Assembly (NCBI GenBank): GCA_951813545.1 | Contig: OX638352.1 | Location: forward strand, 1,178,001-1,242,000 | Origin: an uncultured Poribacteria bacterium | GTDB taxonomy: Bacteria > Poribacteria > WGA-4E > WGA-3G | Length of the DNA stretch: 64,000 nucleotides | Direction of reading: 5' to 3' | Part shown: positions 1 to 9,003 of the stretch, one piece after another | How positions within the stretch are numbered: the first letter of the stretch is position 1 | Layout of the letters: each line of letters begins with the position of its first letter | The notes under the pieces: generated by a model | Told to the model about the DNA's origin: nothing | The model's input: only the letters and a program-made list of their open reading frames with translations | Database searches by the model: none | Translations under genes and position numbers: made by a program

Positions 1-702
1 CGGTTCTTTAGGCACTTTCTGCCCTAAACCTGTCCCGAATGCGAGAGAGACATGAAGGCCGTTTGCATATAGAGCCTGAGCGGCAGCATGCATAGGGGAG
101 GGCTGAGTGGAGTCCAAATCCTGAGCACCAGAAACCTGTCCGAGCACCCGCACCGGACGGGAGTTGTCGATGTAGGAAGAGACGAGCTGTAATACATGGG
201 GTGCCTGATCAACAGGCGTGCTGCGCGCACTGGCATCAATAAACTTGATTTCACCGATTCTGCCTTCTGCGACATCTCGCTTCAATTCTAAGTTTTTCGG
301 GTGGAAATTAAGTTGTGTGTTCACGACAAACTTCGTTTGTGTCTCTTCCGCTAATCCAGCAAGCTGCTTCCAATCCTCGCTTTCAACGGCAATCGGCTTT
401 TCTACAATTGCTGCTGGGACCCCCGCATCAGATGCCTGCTTCATCAGTGAATACCGAATACGTTGATTGGTCCCTCGCAGCACCGGCGCAGTGACGATGT
501 GAAGCACATCCGGTTTCTCCTTTGCAAGCATCTCGTCCAAATCGGTATAACGCGACGAAACTCCAAAGTCGTCGCCGAAACTGTTGAGTAGTTCTTCGTT
601 CATATCACAAATTGCGCCGATTTTGCCGCGTTTGACGAAGCGGTAGGCATCCGCGTGCGCACGGGCGCGACCCCCGCACCCTAAGAACGCTGTTTTATAC
701 AT
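1..702 (-). CDS. Gfo/Idh/MocA family oxidoreductase (3' end beyond window)
   Basis: Open reading frame of 234 codons from the ATG at 702 to the left edge with no stop, so the C-terminus is missing. It opens with a Rossmann dinucleotide-binding motif (GCGGRARAH near residues 8-16) and carries the family EKP motif followed by a substrate-domain start. It is a close tandem paralogue of the next gene: residues 1-234 align almost throughout (the YKTA start and the NTQLNFHPKNLEL block are shared). The family uses NAD(P)(H) to oxidise or reduce sugars and related polyols; the substrate cannot be told. The two copies are separated by 105 bases. Confidence 0.85.
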   Translation of the reverse strand, partial: MYKTAFLGCGGRARAHADAYRFVKRGKIGAICDMNEELLNSFGDDFGVSSRYTDLDEMLAKEKPDVLHIVTAPVLRGTNQRIRYSLMKQASDAGVPAAIVEKPIAVESEDWKQLAGLAEETQTKFVVNTQLNFHPKNLELKRDVAEGRIGEIKFIDASARSTPVDQAPHVLQLVSSYIDNSRPVRVLGQVSGAQDLDSTQPSPMHAAAQALYANGLHVSLAFGTGLGQKVPKEP

Positions 703-807
703 GAGGTTGTCTCCTCCAATATTAATTAAAATAGCACGCCAGCAGCGCACCAGAACGTAGAGTGGACAAAGGCTGAATCCCTTGCCTACAATATAGATTT
801 ATTTAAA

Positions 808-1848
808 TTACAACTTCTCTCGGAACATGTCCATTAGCCCATCCGGTGGTTCAAATGGGAGCTCAATAATCTCGTTTGTTATCCCACTGTAGTACATCCC
901 TAAGATGAGGTTATTCTCAACGAGGGATTGCTTGAGATGCGTTGGATGCACATTCTTCTCATCTTCTAACCAATCAAAAATGGCTTCGGTGAAGTTAGCC
1001 TGCGCAACGACATCTTGCTCTCCGTAGTTCAGTGGACCGCCCTCATAGCCACCCTCCAGCGTTGAGCGTTCCCAACTGCTGAAACGCCAATGAACAAAGC
1101 CCTTCGTCCCAGCAACAAAAACACGTTTGTGACCATAGATACCCGGGTCCTCGGATGCCATTTGTGCCATCTCTGTTCCAAATGCAAGAGAGACATGGAG
1201 ACCGTTCTCATACAAAACATGCCCGAATGTATGCGTCGGAGAGGGATGCGAAGCAGAATTTAAATTCTCGCTTCCAGCGATTTGTCCAAGAATCCGCACG
1301 GGACGTGAGCTGTCAATGTACGAAGACACCAACTGTAGTACATGTCCTCCCTGCTCGGCAGCTCTACTACGCGCACTGGCATCAATAAACTTAATCTCGC
1401 CAATCCGTCCTTCGGCGACATCTTTTTTTAACTCCAGATTTTTCGGGTGGAAGTTGAGCTGTGTATTGACGACAAATTTCGTTTTCGTCTCTTCTGCTAA
1501 CCCCGCAATCTGTTTCCAATCTTCGCCTTCAATAGCGACCGGTTTTTCAACAATTGCCGCTGGCACACCGTGATCGGATGCCCGTTTCATCAACGGATAA
1601 CGGAGACGTTCCTCGCTACTCGGAAGCACAGGGCTTGTGACGATGTGAAGGACATCCGGCTTCTCTTTTTCAAGCATCTCGTCTAAGTCGGTGTAACGCG
1701 AAGAGATACCGAAGTCGTCGCCGAATCTGTTGAGGAGTTCTTCGTTCATATCGCAGATTGCAGCGAGTCTCCCACGTTTGACGAAGCGATACGCATCTGC
1801 GTGTCCACGGGCGCGACCCCCGCTCCCTAACATCGCAGTTTTATACAT
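808..1848 (-). CDS. Gfo/Idh/MocA family oxidoreductase
   Basis: A 346-residue protein, the usual family length. The N-terminal Rossmann fold carries GSGGRARGH near residue 8. The EKP motif, whose Lys is the usual catalytic/nicotinamide-contact residue, lies near 100. The C-terminal alpha/beta substrate domain follows. It probably acts in the cytoplasm as an NAD(P)-dependent sugar or cyclitol dehydrogenase. It is the complete copy of a tandem pair with the gene truncated at the window edge, and lies upstream of it in transcription direction. The substrate is unknown. Confidence 0.9.
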   Translation of the reverse strand: MYKTAMLGSGGRARGHADAYRFVKRGRLAAICDMNEELLNRFGDDFGISSRYTDLDEMLEKEKPDVLHIVTSPVLPSSEERLRYPLMKRASDHGVPAAIVEKPVAIEGEDWKQIAGLAEETKTKFVVNTQLNFHPKNLELKKDVAEGRIGEIKFIDASARSRAAEQGGHVLQLVSSYIDSSRPVRILGQIAGSENLNSASHPSPTHTFGHVLYENGLHVSLAFGTEMAQMASEDPGIYGHKRVFVAGTKGFVHWRFSSWERSTLEGGYEGGPLNYGEQDVVAQANFTEAIFDWLEDEKNVHPTHLKQSLVENNLILGMYYSGITNEIIELPFEPPDGLMDMFREKL

Positions 1849-1930
1849 GGAACTGTCTCCTTAGTATCTGAGGCTGTATCAGATTAACAGTAGAAAATGT
1901 TTTTGTCAAACGTTATTTCAGGATTCGCTG

Positions 1931-2971
1931 CTATGAGGAGATGTAGACTTTCTCGCCACTTTTAGCACTGTCGTAGAGCGCATCCAAGATTTGCATAAAA
2001 GTATATGCATCCGGTGCAGAGACATCCGGAGCGACCTCACCCGCTATCGCCATGGCGAAGTGGTTAAGCTCATAGTAGAAGACATGTACCTCTTCAGGGA
2101 GTTCACCGTGGTCAATCTCAAGCGGTTCATCAATATCCTCCCGGATAAACTCGCCGTCTTTGAAGCGCGATATACCGCCGCTTGTGATTGCACCGGTGGT
2201 GCCGTAAAGTTCCACGACACTCGCGGCGTCCGAATGGCTCATCCGAGAACAGTCGATTTGGATGGTTTTCCCGCCTTCACATCCGAGGATACCGGTGAAA
2301 TAGTCCTCCGCTGCGCCTTCAGGTCCGTCATATTGCGGGTAAAGCACGTGCTTCGCAGCAAATGCCCATTCAGGTTTCGGACAGCCCATCCACCACCATG
2401 TCAGGTTGAGTTCATGGGAGTAGTGCTGCCCTAATGAACCGCCCTTCTGTCCGTAGACGTGGAGCCAACGACTGTTGGCATCAAAATCCGGGATGAAGTT
2501 GTATTTCCCGAAGACGCGGGCGTGATAGAGGTCACCGATTGCGCCGTTCAGAACGGCACGCCGAATCTTTCGGTTGTTCGGAAAGTGGTGCATAAAGTAG
2601 CAGAACTGGAGCATCTTTCCGGCTTCTTGTGCTGCTGTCTCCATCTCAAGAATTTCGGGGGCGCGGATTGCGTGCGGTTTTTGGACCAAGACATGCTTAC
2701 CCGCATTGAGCGTGTCCAGCACTTGCTGCAACCTACCATCTGGAGAAGTCGCGAGATAGACGGCTTCAACACTGGGATTGTCAAGCAGCTCTTGATAGTT
2801 AGCGTAACGGTGTGGTACTCCATTGTCATCGCCTGCTTGCTCACGACGGGTTGGGTCCCGCTCTGCAATTGCAATAACGTTCAGACGAGAGGTGGCGTTT
2901 GCGGCTTGGATAGCTTGACAGCCCGCCCATCCACACCCCACGACTCCAAGTTGGATAAGTTGATTTGCCAT
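1931..2971 (-). CDS. Gfo/Idh/MocA family oxidoreductase
   Basis: A 346-residue protein with an N-terminal Rossmann motif (GVVGCGWAG, residues 9-17) and the family lysine in a QKP variant of EKP near residue 98. The middle and C-terminal region fits the GFO_IDH_MocA C-terminal domain. It is more divergent from its two neighbours than they are from each other, so it is not part of the recent duplication. All three lie on the minus strand with short gaps and may be co-transcribed. It is an NAD(P)-dependent dehydrogenase of unknown substrate. Confidence 0.9.
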   Translation of the reverse strand: MANQLIQLGVVGCGWAGCQAIQAANATSRLNVIAIAERDPTRREQAGDDNGVPHRYANYQELLDNPSVEAVYLATSPDGRLQQVLDTLNAGKHVLVQKPHAIRAPEILEMETAAQEAGKMLQFCYFMHHFPNNRKIRRAVLNGAIGDLYHARVFGKYNFIPDFDANSRWLHVYGQKGGSLGQHYSHELNLTWWWMGCPKPEWAFAAKHVLYPQYDGPEGAAEDYFTGILGCEGGKTIQIDCSRMSHSDAASVVELYGTTGAITSGGISRFKDGEFIREDIDEPLEIDHGELPEEVHVFYYELNHFAMAIAGEVAPDVSAPDAYTFMQILDALYDSAKSGEKVYISS

Positions 2972-3007
2972 AAAAAGGCACCTCTACTTCTTCTGTGGAA
3001 GCGATTT

Positions 3008-3268
3008 TTAATAGGAAATATCTACTGTATCAGACATGTGAAAATCAATATTAAAGGGGAGTGAGATATACGATTCTTTATTGGCAAAGTGGTGCGAAAA
3101 ATCAATGAGCGTGAATCCCACTAACTCCTTTGTTTCTGGATGGAAACGTAGTATAATATCCTCCGCGTATTCAACATAGTCTGTATATTCAGGGCTGCCA
3201 CGTGTTACATAGAGGACATCAACCTCCCGGTCATAGAAGATTTTAATTCTACTTTGGTGGTTACTCAT
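3008..3268 (-). CDS. DUF2283 family small protein
   Basis: An 86-residue acidic protein with the DUF2283 pattern: a YDREVDVLYV strand near residues 12-21, then a D-rich EDIILRF segment and a final VGFTLIDFS strand. A clear AAGGAG lies upstream of the ATG. The start is one base downstream of the stop of the preceding minus-strand gene (3270-3551), so the two are probably translated as a pair. DUF2283 proteins are often encoded next to small toxin-like or nuclease-like proteins, so an antitoxin-like role is possible but is inference. Confidence 0.75.
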   Translation of the reverse strand: MSNHQSRIKIFYDREVDVLYVTRGSPEYTDYVEYAEDIILRFHPETKELVGFTLIDFSHHFANKESYISLPFNIDFHMSDTVDISY

Positions 3269-3269
3269 C

Positions 3270-3551
3270 TTATCTCCTTTTTCTTATTGGATATGCCGTA
3301 ATTATGAAATTGTTTCGTATCAATTTAACAATAACAACGATACAGGTATAATTGTGAGGAAGGCCCTCAAAATCTTTAGAATATGCGTATTTATGTGGAT
3401 CCATCAAAGACTGTTTTCTTCTTCCAGTTCGGACAGTTGAAAGAACTTTATCAAGAGAGTGTCTTAATTCCCAGTGGTGTTCAACGATGTGTTGCCATCT
3501 TTCGTCAGTTAACTCAATTCGGTTACCCCATTTGTCGGTAACATCCCACAT
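3270..3551 (-). CDS. PBECR/barnase-like small protein, possible toxin
   Basis: A 93-residue basic protein. The pattern WGNRIELTDERWQHI near residues 8-22, then HH and a C-terminal hydrophobic strand ending in ITAYP, resembles the PBECR (phage barnase-EndoU-colicin-RelE-like) nuclease group. The ITAY ending is also typical of RelE/DUF4258-like folds. It is directly followed by the DUF2283 gene with a one-base gap. The toxin role is inference; the family assignment rests on motif memory only. Confidence 0.6.
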   Translation of the reverse strand: MWDVTDKWGNRIELTDERWQHIVEHHWELRHSLDKVLSTVRTGRRKQSLMDPHKYAYSKDFEGLPHNYTCIVVIVKLIRNNFIITAYPIRKRR

Positions 3552-3590
3552 AAAATCCTCATCAATATCTTGTAGATTTAAACACTTTGG

Positions 3591-4370
3591 TTAAAAAAGT
3601 TGCGTTAACTCCGAAACATTCTTAGGCACCCATGTCGGTTCTGCAACGGGATTTTCCAATTGATTGGGTTTAAACTTCCCAGTCTTAACCAAGATACTCC
3701 GCATCTTCATTGTCTGCGCTCCAACGATGTCGGAAGTGATGTCATCACCGACGACAATCACTTCACTTGGAGAACGTTGAAGACTTTCAAGGGCAAGCCT
3801 GAAGAACGTCTCACTCGGCTTACCCATGACTTTGGCAGTTGTGTTTGCGGCTGCCTCCAGAAGCGTCACGAATGCCCCGCAATCCAAGAACATACCTTCA
3901 GAAGAAAACCAATAGAGGTTCTTCTGCAACGCGATAAGCTCAGCACCATTCATTAATAGGCGAAAGGAGTGATTTAAGGCGTGAAAGTCAAACCCTTCAC
4001 CATAGTCTCCCAAAACGACGAAATCGGGCGCGTCGTCATCTGTCGGTATCTCCTTGAAAAACGCTTTGACAGCATCATCAACCATAAAATGACAACTCAT
4101 TTCCGGTTGCGAACGCAAGTATAAGAGGCATGCGTAAGTTGCGTTAAAGATTTCGTTTTCGTAGATGTCAAAGCCCAACGCTTGCATCTGCGCGTGAAGC
4201 ATCTTTGGGGTTTTGGCAGTCGTGTTCGTCAAAAACCTGAGTTGGTATTTCTCCTGGCGCAAGTAGTTGACAGTTTCGACTGCTCCAAGACAAGGTTCGC
4301 CTTTAAAATAGAGCGTTCCGTCCAAATCGATTAAAAAAGCCTTCGGGCGCGTTGGTGATATTTTCTGCAT
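3591..4370 (-). CDS. HAD-IIA family hydrolase (NagD/HDHD2-like phosphatase)
   Basis: A 259-residue HAD hydrolase. Motif I is DLDGTLY at residues 15-21, with both catalytic aspartates. Motif II is TNTTAKT near 48-54. The motif III lysine is in MGKPS near 180, and motif IV is GDDITSD near 206. The C2-type cap between motifs II and III puts it in subfamily IIA, with NagD, LHPP and HDHD2. It is a cytoplasmic Mg-dependent phosphatase, probably on a phosphorylated small metabolite. It follows the small DUF2283/PBECR pair on the same strand. Confidence 0.88.
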   Translation of the reverse strand: MQKISPTRPKAFLIDLDGTLYFKGEPCLGAVETVNYLRQEKYQLRFLTNTTAKTPKMLHAQMQALGFDIYENEIFNATYACLLYLRSQPEMSCHFMVDDAVKAFFKEIPTDDDAPDFVVLGDYGEGFDFHALNHSFRLLMNGAELIALQKNLYWFSSEGMFLDCGAFVTLLEAAANTTAKVMGKPSETFFRLALESLQRSPSEVIVVGDDITSDIVGAQTMKMRSILVKTGKFKPNQLENPVAEPTWVPKNVSELTQLF

Positions 4371-4414
4371 TGTCCTCTCCTGTGCTACGGTTCCACAACT
4401 TTGTAGTGCTCCAC

Positions 4415-5578
4415 CTATCCGTCCTGAATGACTTGAATTGTGAGGCTTTTGACGGGGTGCCGGTTCTCGTCGTAATGCGAAATGGTTGTTGCTCGTTTGT
4501 AACCACTGATTGCTGCAAACGCATTGCGAACTGCAACCCGGTCAAGCGAACCCGCTCCCTCTATTGCGCGTGCCAAGAGCCGCATTGCATCGTAACCCGA
4601 CGCGGCGATGCCGTCCGGTGGACTCCCGAAGAGCGCACTGTAAGCCATCACAAATTCTTGAACATCCGCGTCCGGCGTGGCTACAGAGAAATTCGTTGGA
4701 TAATAACTCCCGTCTAAGACACTGTTATCTTCTAAGATGCTGAGGAAGCGTTCTCTGTCATCCCAAGCACTACCACCGAGGAAGGTCGCTTTGATGCCGA
4801 GCTGTCTTGCTTCATTTATCAACAACGGGACCTCTGGCTGAAAACTGGGGCAGCAGATAACGTCAGGGATAACAGTATGAATATCTGTGAGCAGTGCAGT
4901 GAAAGTGGTATCACCAGCGGAATAGGTACCACTATGAACGATTTCTCCACCGATCTCCTGAAAAGCCGCTTCAAACGCTTGAACGAGATCGGTTGAGTAA
5001 ACATCGTCTTTTTCATAAATTGTCGCCGCCGTCGTGGCACTGAGTTCGTCAGGGTTCATGGCGAAGTTCGCCATCACTTTCCCCTGAAACGGGTTTGGTA
5101 CTGTAATTAGAAAGACGTAATCTCCAACCGCTGGTACGTTTGAACCACTGGAACCGGGAAGCATAAGCCGTTGTGCCTGTTGCGCAATCGGACCAACTTC
5201 AACGGAATTGGTGGAGTAAACGGGACCAAGGAGGGCGAAGACCTCTTCCATCTCAATCAGTTCCTTCGCAGCACTAACACTCGCTTCTGGGGTTGGCGGG
5301 TCAGTCGCCACCGGTTGATTGTTTCGACTGACAAATTCTACCTCCATGCCAAGTACCCCACCCTTTTCATTAATTTGAGCACGGGCAGTTTCAGCACCTT
5401 GGCTGAAAGTAGTAAAAGTGTTCGACGGTTGAATCACGCCAATTTTTAATGTTGTTTCGGTCGGAACAGTGGTGGCATCGGGCTGAACGACCTGATTAAT
5501 TCGTTCACATCCTAATAAGTAAACGCTTAAAACAGCGAATAGAATAACTGAAATGAAGATAGAAATTCTCACATGCAT
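4415..5578 (-). CDS. ABC-type branched-chain amino acid-like substrate-binding lipoprotein
   Basis: The frame is open from 5701, but the ATG at 5578 gives a good lipoprotein signal: a short basic start, a hydrophobic stretch and a lipobox LLGC near residue 22. An AAGGAG lies about 12 bases upstream. The mature protein is a type-1 periplasmic binding fold (KIGVIQP start, EINEKGG-like helix, LLGPVYS loop, YDAMRLLARA near the C-terminus), as in LivJ/Leu-binding proteins. It would sit at the membrane and bind a small amino acid or amide. No permease or ATPase gene is adjacent. A paralogue is at 9004-10152. Confidence 0.87.
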   Translation of the reverse strand: MHVRISIFISVILFAVLSVYLLGCERINQVVQPDATTVPTETTLKIGVIQPSNTFTTFSQGAETARAQINEKGGVLGMEVEFVSRNNQPVATDPPTPEASVSAAKELIEMEEVFALLGPVYSTNSVEVGPIAQQAQRLMLPGSSGSNVPAVGDYVFLITVPNPFQGKVMANFAMNPDELSATTAATIYEKDDVYSTDLVQAFEAAFQEIGGEIVHSGTYSAGDTTFTALLTDIHTVIPDVICCPSFQPEVPLLINEARQLGIKATFLGGSAWDDRERFLSILEDNSVLDGSYYPTNFSVATPDADVQEFVMAYSALFGSPPDGIAASGYDAMRLLARAIEGAGSLDRVAVRNAFAAISGYKRATTISHYDENRHPVKSLTIQVIQDG

Positions 5579-5966
5579 GATGCTGCATCTCTCCTTTTGA
5601 CAGAAAATATTTGAAAAATATTCGGATTTGTGGTAACCTCTTACCCAACAAAAACAATAACAGATTCCACTGATTTTGTCAAGTTTCGGTGTAGCTTGCA
5701 AACCAAATTTAGCCCATAAGCGGTTAAATTTGTCTTTGCTTTACATTACTTGCTATACAAAAATTGAAACATACCTCCAAACTGCCTTTTCCGCAACAGC
5801 ATATCACGCGTCAATAGACTTAACGTTGGAACTTATCAGAAACCCGTTTTTGACAGGGTCCCCACCCGGGGTCCCACTCGTTACTGAGTAGGCGGACTGG
5901 AAAGGGGAAAAAACGGAGCGAGAACCCAATCGTTTAGAAATTAGGAATACACAAAGGAGCCTTTTC
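5579..5966. other. Intergenic region between divergent genes
   Basis: No coding signal was found in this 388-base gap between the divergent binding-protein and luciferase-like genes. It must hold both promoters. A weak candidate (TTGTCT at 5730, TATACA at 5754, 18-base spacing) points towards the plus-strand gene. A GC-rich imperfect palindrome (GGGTCCCC...GGGGTCCC) lies near 5858-5877. Confidence 0.4.
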
Positions 5967-7025
5967 ATGGAACTCGGTTTTTTCACGATGCCTTTGCATC
6001 CACCCGGTAGCGACACCACCAAGACGCTTGACCATGATATTGAGCAGATGGTGGTCCTGGACGAATTAGGTTACCAGGAAGCTTATGTCGGTGAGCATTT
6101 CACGTTTACATGGGAAAATATTCCGTCTCCAGATCTCTTTATTGCAAAAGCGGCTGCGATGACAGAGAACATTATTTTCGGCACGGGGATCACTTGTATG
6201 CCGATACATAATCCTGCCGTTGTCGCGCATCGCATCGCGCAATTGGATCATCAAACGCACGGGCGCTTACATTGGGGCGTTGGCTCAAGCTCCACGCCGA
6301 GTGACGCGGAAATGTTCATGGCAGAGGGGGACAGACGGCAGTCAACCCGCGAGGGAATTGAAGCCGTACTCAAAATTTGGACAGACCCGGAACCCGGACA
6401 TTACAAGACAGATTTCTGGGAATTTAAGATCCCCGAGTACCGTCCGAACATTGTGAGTGTCCACATGAAGCCTTATCAGAAACCACATCCGCCGATCGCG
6501 ATGGCAGGGTCGTCACCCAAATCGGACACACTCGTTCTCGCTGGCGAACGCGGCTGGATCCCGATGAGTATTAATCTCGCCCACGTCCGCGTTATCAAGA
6601 CGCACTGGGACGCGGTCGAAGAGGGAGCGGAAAAGGCTGGCTTATCGCCGTCTCGTTCGACATGGCGCATTGCCCGTGAAGTCTACGTTGCTGATACCAC
6701 CGAACAGGCGCGAAAAGAGGCACTTGAAGGCACACTTGGACGCGATTTTAGGGACTATTGGTTTAACCTGTTTAGTCCAGGGAACTTCAAACCCGATCCG
6801 GATATGGACGACGCAGACATGAGCCTTGAACATCTGTTAGATACCTTGTGGATTGTTGGAAGTCCGGATCACGTTGCCAACCGTTTGCGCGAGCTTTACG
6901 ACGAAGTCGGCGGTTTTGGCGTCTTACTCGCTATGGGACACGAATGGGAACCGAAGGAACAGTGGCTGAATTCTATGACACTTCTCAAGAACGAGGTAAT
7001 GCCACAACTTGCAGATTTGACTTAA
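5967..7025 (+). CDS. LLM-class flavin-dependent oxidoreductase (luciferase-like)
   Basis: A 352-residue bacterial-luciferase-like TIM barrel. The start MELGFFTMP and the VGEHF strand near residue 40 match the family. GTGITCMP near 72 and HGRLHWGVG near 100 are the usual substrate/flavin region, and the C-terminal IVGSPDHVANRL is a typical late-barrel helix. AAGGAG lies about 9 bases before the ATG. These enzymes use FMNH2 or F420 to oxidise small organics such as alkanes, sulfonates or nitriloacetate. The substrate here is unknown. It is followed by the ceramidase-like gene, probably in one transcript. Confidence 0.9.
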   Translation: MELGFFTMPLHPPGSDTTKTLDHDIEQMVVLDELGYQEAYVGEHFTFTWENIPSPDLFIAKAAAMTENIIFGTGITCMPIHNPAVVAHRIAQLDHQTHGRLHWGVGSSSTPSDAEMFMAEGDRRQSTREGIEAVLKIWTDPEPGHYKTDFWEFKIPEYRPNIVSVHMKPYQKPHPPIAMAGSSPKSDTLVLAGERGWIPMSINLAHVRVIKTHWDAVEEGAEKAGLSPSRSTWRIAREVYVADTTEQARKEALEGTLGRDFRDYWFNLFSPGNFKPDPDMDDADMSLEHLLDTLWIVGSPDHVANRLRELYDEVGGFGVLLAMGHEWEPKEQWLNSMTLLKNEVMPQLADLT

Positions 7026-7027
7026 GA

Positions 7028-7055
7028 GTAGTAGACACACCGTGTACTGTGACAC
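7028..7055 (+). repeat. Short GTAG-type palindromic repeat
   Basis: GTAGTAGACACACCGTGT followed by an imperfect complementary arm. It matches the style of the repeats at 55463 and 60044 (GTAGTAGGCAC...). It sits in the gap between two plus-strand genes, and its presence argues against the upstream ATG at 7042 as the start of the next gene. Confidence 0.55.
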
Positions 7056-7074
7056 AGGGATAAGGAGCAATTCT

Positions 7075-8340
7075 ATGGATACCCTCATGGCAGGTGCCGC
7101 AGAGACTGTGATTACCTCCATAAAGGACAGACCCGATGTTTACGCTGAGCTGTATGCGCGCGCGTTGGTGCTTGCCGATGACGAAACACAACTCGCTATT
7201 GTAACAGCGGATTACGGGCAGTTTTCACTCCAGTATAACAAAGTACTACTCGATGCAATCCAGAAAGCGACAGACATACCACCAGAGCATGTTGTCATCA
7301 ATTGCAGCCATACACATAACGCACCGGGTGTTGACGGACGGTGGATAACTGAGGAATCCGAGGCATGGTTGGCAACATGTCTTGCCAAGTTGGTGAAAGA
7401 CGCAGTAGACGCGCTTGAACCGGCAACATTACGGTCAGGACGTGCGCCTGTCCAAATCGGCTACAACCGCCGCCTGATAAACGACGAAGGCTATATTACA
7501 ATGGCACCGAACCCGGAAGGGTCTGTTGTGCCATGGGTTGACGTGTTAGGGACTTACGATGAAAACGGACAGATCATCGCGGTGTTGTTCTCGCATGCGG
7601 CGCATCCAGTGATTATCCACTGGTCGAGCGAAGAGATCGGTGCCGATTTCGCTGGCTATGCTGTTGAACATCTACGCAATTTCTTAGATCTGAAACCGGA
7701 AAGTGTTCTGTTGTTTGCACAAGGTTGTGCGGCAGATATTAACGGGTACCCACTCCGAGGTGGCTTCAGTGCCTGCGATGTTGCTGGATTCGCCCTCGCG
7801 TTTGCGACACATCAAGCCTTAAAAACTGCGAAGGAGGTCCCTGCAGCACCCCTTAAAGCGTGTTCTAAACTCGTCAATTTGCCGTTCCGAGATCCACCAT
7901 CGGTTGCGGAATGCGAGCAATTGATAGAAGAATTCCCTGACGATGAACGCTATGTCGCTTTATTAGAAGTCGCCAAGAGCGGCGAAAAGCGCACCTTACC
8001 CTTCCCAATAAGCGCGTTTGCAGTCGGTAATGCGCTCTGCTTCCTGTCTGTATCGCACGAACTCTTCTCGGAGTACCAACTTTTTGCAGACGAAACGTCG
8101 CCATTCTCACACACATTCGTTTTCGGATACACGAACGGCAGTGAGGTCTATATTGCGACCAGAGCCGCTTACGAGTTAGGGCTGAAGGCGGGTTATGAAG
8201 CGGGACCCCGGAACCATGCGCTTAGTGGTCCGTATCGGTTAGCGTTGTTGCCAGCGGTTGAAAAACAGATTCATGCGGAGATGACGGATCTGTTGGCGCG
8301 CCTTAAAGACTTCTATAGACCTACCACCCCTACGAGATGA
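7075..8340 (+). CDS. Neutral/alkaline ceramidase-like protein
   Basis: The start was set at the ATG at 7075, which has AAGGAG about 9 bases upstream; the in-frame ATG at 7042 falls in a palindromic repeat. The 421-residue protein fits the N-terminal domain of neutral ceramidases: an MAGAAETVIT start, a metal-type NCSHTHNAPG loop near residue 78, SHAAHPVI near 170 and FAQGCAADINGYP near 210. The C-terminal immunoglobulin-like part of true ceramidases is not obvious, and no signal peptide is evident, so it may be a cytoplasmic relative acting on another amide. Confidence 0.78.
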   Translation: MDTLMAGAAETVITSIKDRPDVYAELYARALVLADDETQLAIVTADYGQFSLQYNKVLLDAIQKATDIPPEHVVINCSHTHNAPGVDGRWITEESEAWLATCLAKLVKDAVDALEPATLRSGRAPVQIGYNRRLINDEGYITMAPNPEGSVVPWVDVLGTYDENGQIIAVLFSHAAHPVIIHWSSEEIGADFAGYAVEHLRNFLDLKPESVLLFAQGCAADINGYPLRGGFSACDVAGFALAFATHQALKTAKEVPAAPLKACSKLVNLPFRDPPSVAECEQLIEEFPDDERYVALLEVAKSGEKRTLPFPISAFAVGNALCFLSVSHELFSEYQLFADETSPFSHTFVFGYTNGSEVYIATRAAYELGLKAGYEAGPRNHALSGPYRLALLPAVEKQIHAEMTDLLARLKDFYRPTTPTR

Positions 8341-8464
8341 GGAAAATAATTCAAAACGGCTGTTGAAATACGCAGAAATACCCAAGCAAAACCCTACCCG
8401 GTCAGGGGGTCCAAAATTGGGCGAAAAAACGGAAAACTAAATAGCCTTGTAAAATTTGTTTCTT

Positions 8465-8685
8465 AATATTGCTATAGTTTGGACAGTTTCTGTCAGCCTC
8501 GCGTCGTGTTTTCAAGGGTGCCTCTATTTTCCTGATAGTTTTGGGTTGGGTATAACTCACTGAAAAGCGCGTTTATGTCCAAAAGGGGCATCTTGACATA
8601 GCACGCCGCTGGCGTGCGGGCCCCTGCGCATGCCAGCGGAGTGCTATGTTTAAAAATTAAAAATTGTCCAAACCATAGTAATATT
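8465..8685 (+). repeat. MITE-like element with TACTATAGTTTGGACA-type ends
   Basis: The ends at 8465-8485 and 8665-8685 are inverted repeats of 21 bases with 19 matches (core GCTATAGTTTGGACA against ACTATGGTTTGGACA). The centre holds a large imperfect hairpin (8597-8650) made of CATAGCACGCCGCTGGCGTG and its complement. The left 70 bases recur, inverted, at 44823-44902, where they interrupt a regulator gene. No coding frame was found inside. Confidence 0.72.
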
Positions 8686-8712
8686 GCTTAAAACGACAAA
8701 ATTTAGTATAAT
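8684..8712 (+). promoter_or_regulatory. Candidate sigma-70-type promoter
   Basis: TTGCTT (8684-8689), a 17-base spacer and TATAAT (8707-8712). It starts at the edge of the first MITE-like element and points to the binding-protein gene 290 bases downstream. The long distance and the repeat context make it uncertain. Confidence 0.3.
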
Positions 8713-8722
8713 TGCTAGATAT

Positions 8723-8826
8723 TACTAAACTTTGGACAATTCATATCACATTTTGGTTGCTTTTTCAAAGATCGTTGGATTTTTCTACGCATTTGACATC
8801 CTTTTAAAATTGCCCAAACTTTAGTA
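8723..8826 (+). repeat. Second MITE-like element of the same end family
   Basis: The left end TACTAAACTTTGGACAATT (8723-8741) and the inverted right end at 8808-8826 match at 17 of 19 positions. The ends resemble those of the neighbouring 221-bp element, but the 66-base interior is different and AT-rich. The two elements lie side by side. Confidence 0.62.
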
Positions 8827-9003
8827 CATAATTAACGTGTGTTTGAAAAAGTTTAGGTTGTGTTTACATTGCCTAAGTTATTGACATTTTGGTTAAGTTT
8901 CGGCAGACGCTCAGCTATAAACGGCACAACGTTATAGAGCGTTTTTTTCAACAGCATATTAGACTGTCCTGGGTGCATTGGTCTAAAAACACAGGAGTAA
9001 TTT

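Larger units (their letters stand above)
8341..9003. other. Repeat-rich intergenic region
   Basis: A 663-base gap without a gene. It is largely occupied by two MITE-like elements (8465-8685 and 8723-8826) that share terminal repeats. About 180 bases of AT-rich leader remain before the binding-protein gene at 9004. Confidence 0.6.

Noticed and set aside
2459..3064. 201-codon plus-strand frame
   Set aside because: Antisense to the Gfo/Idh/MocA gene at 1931-2971; no domain.
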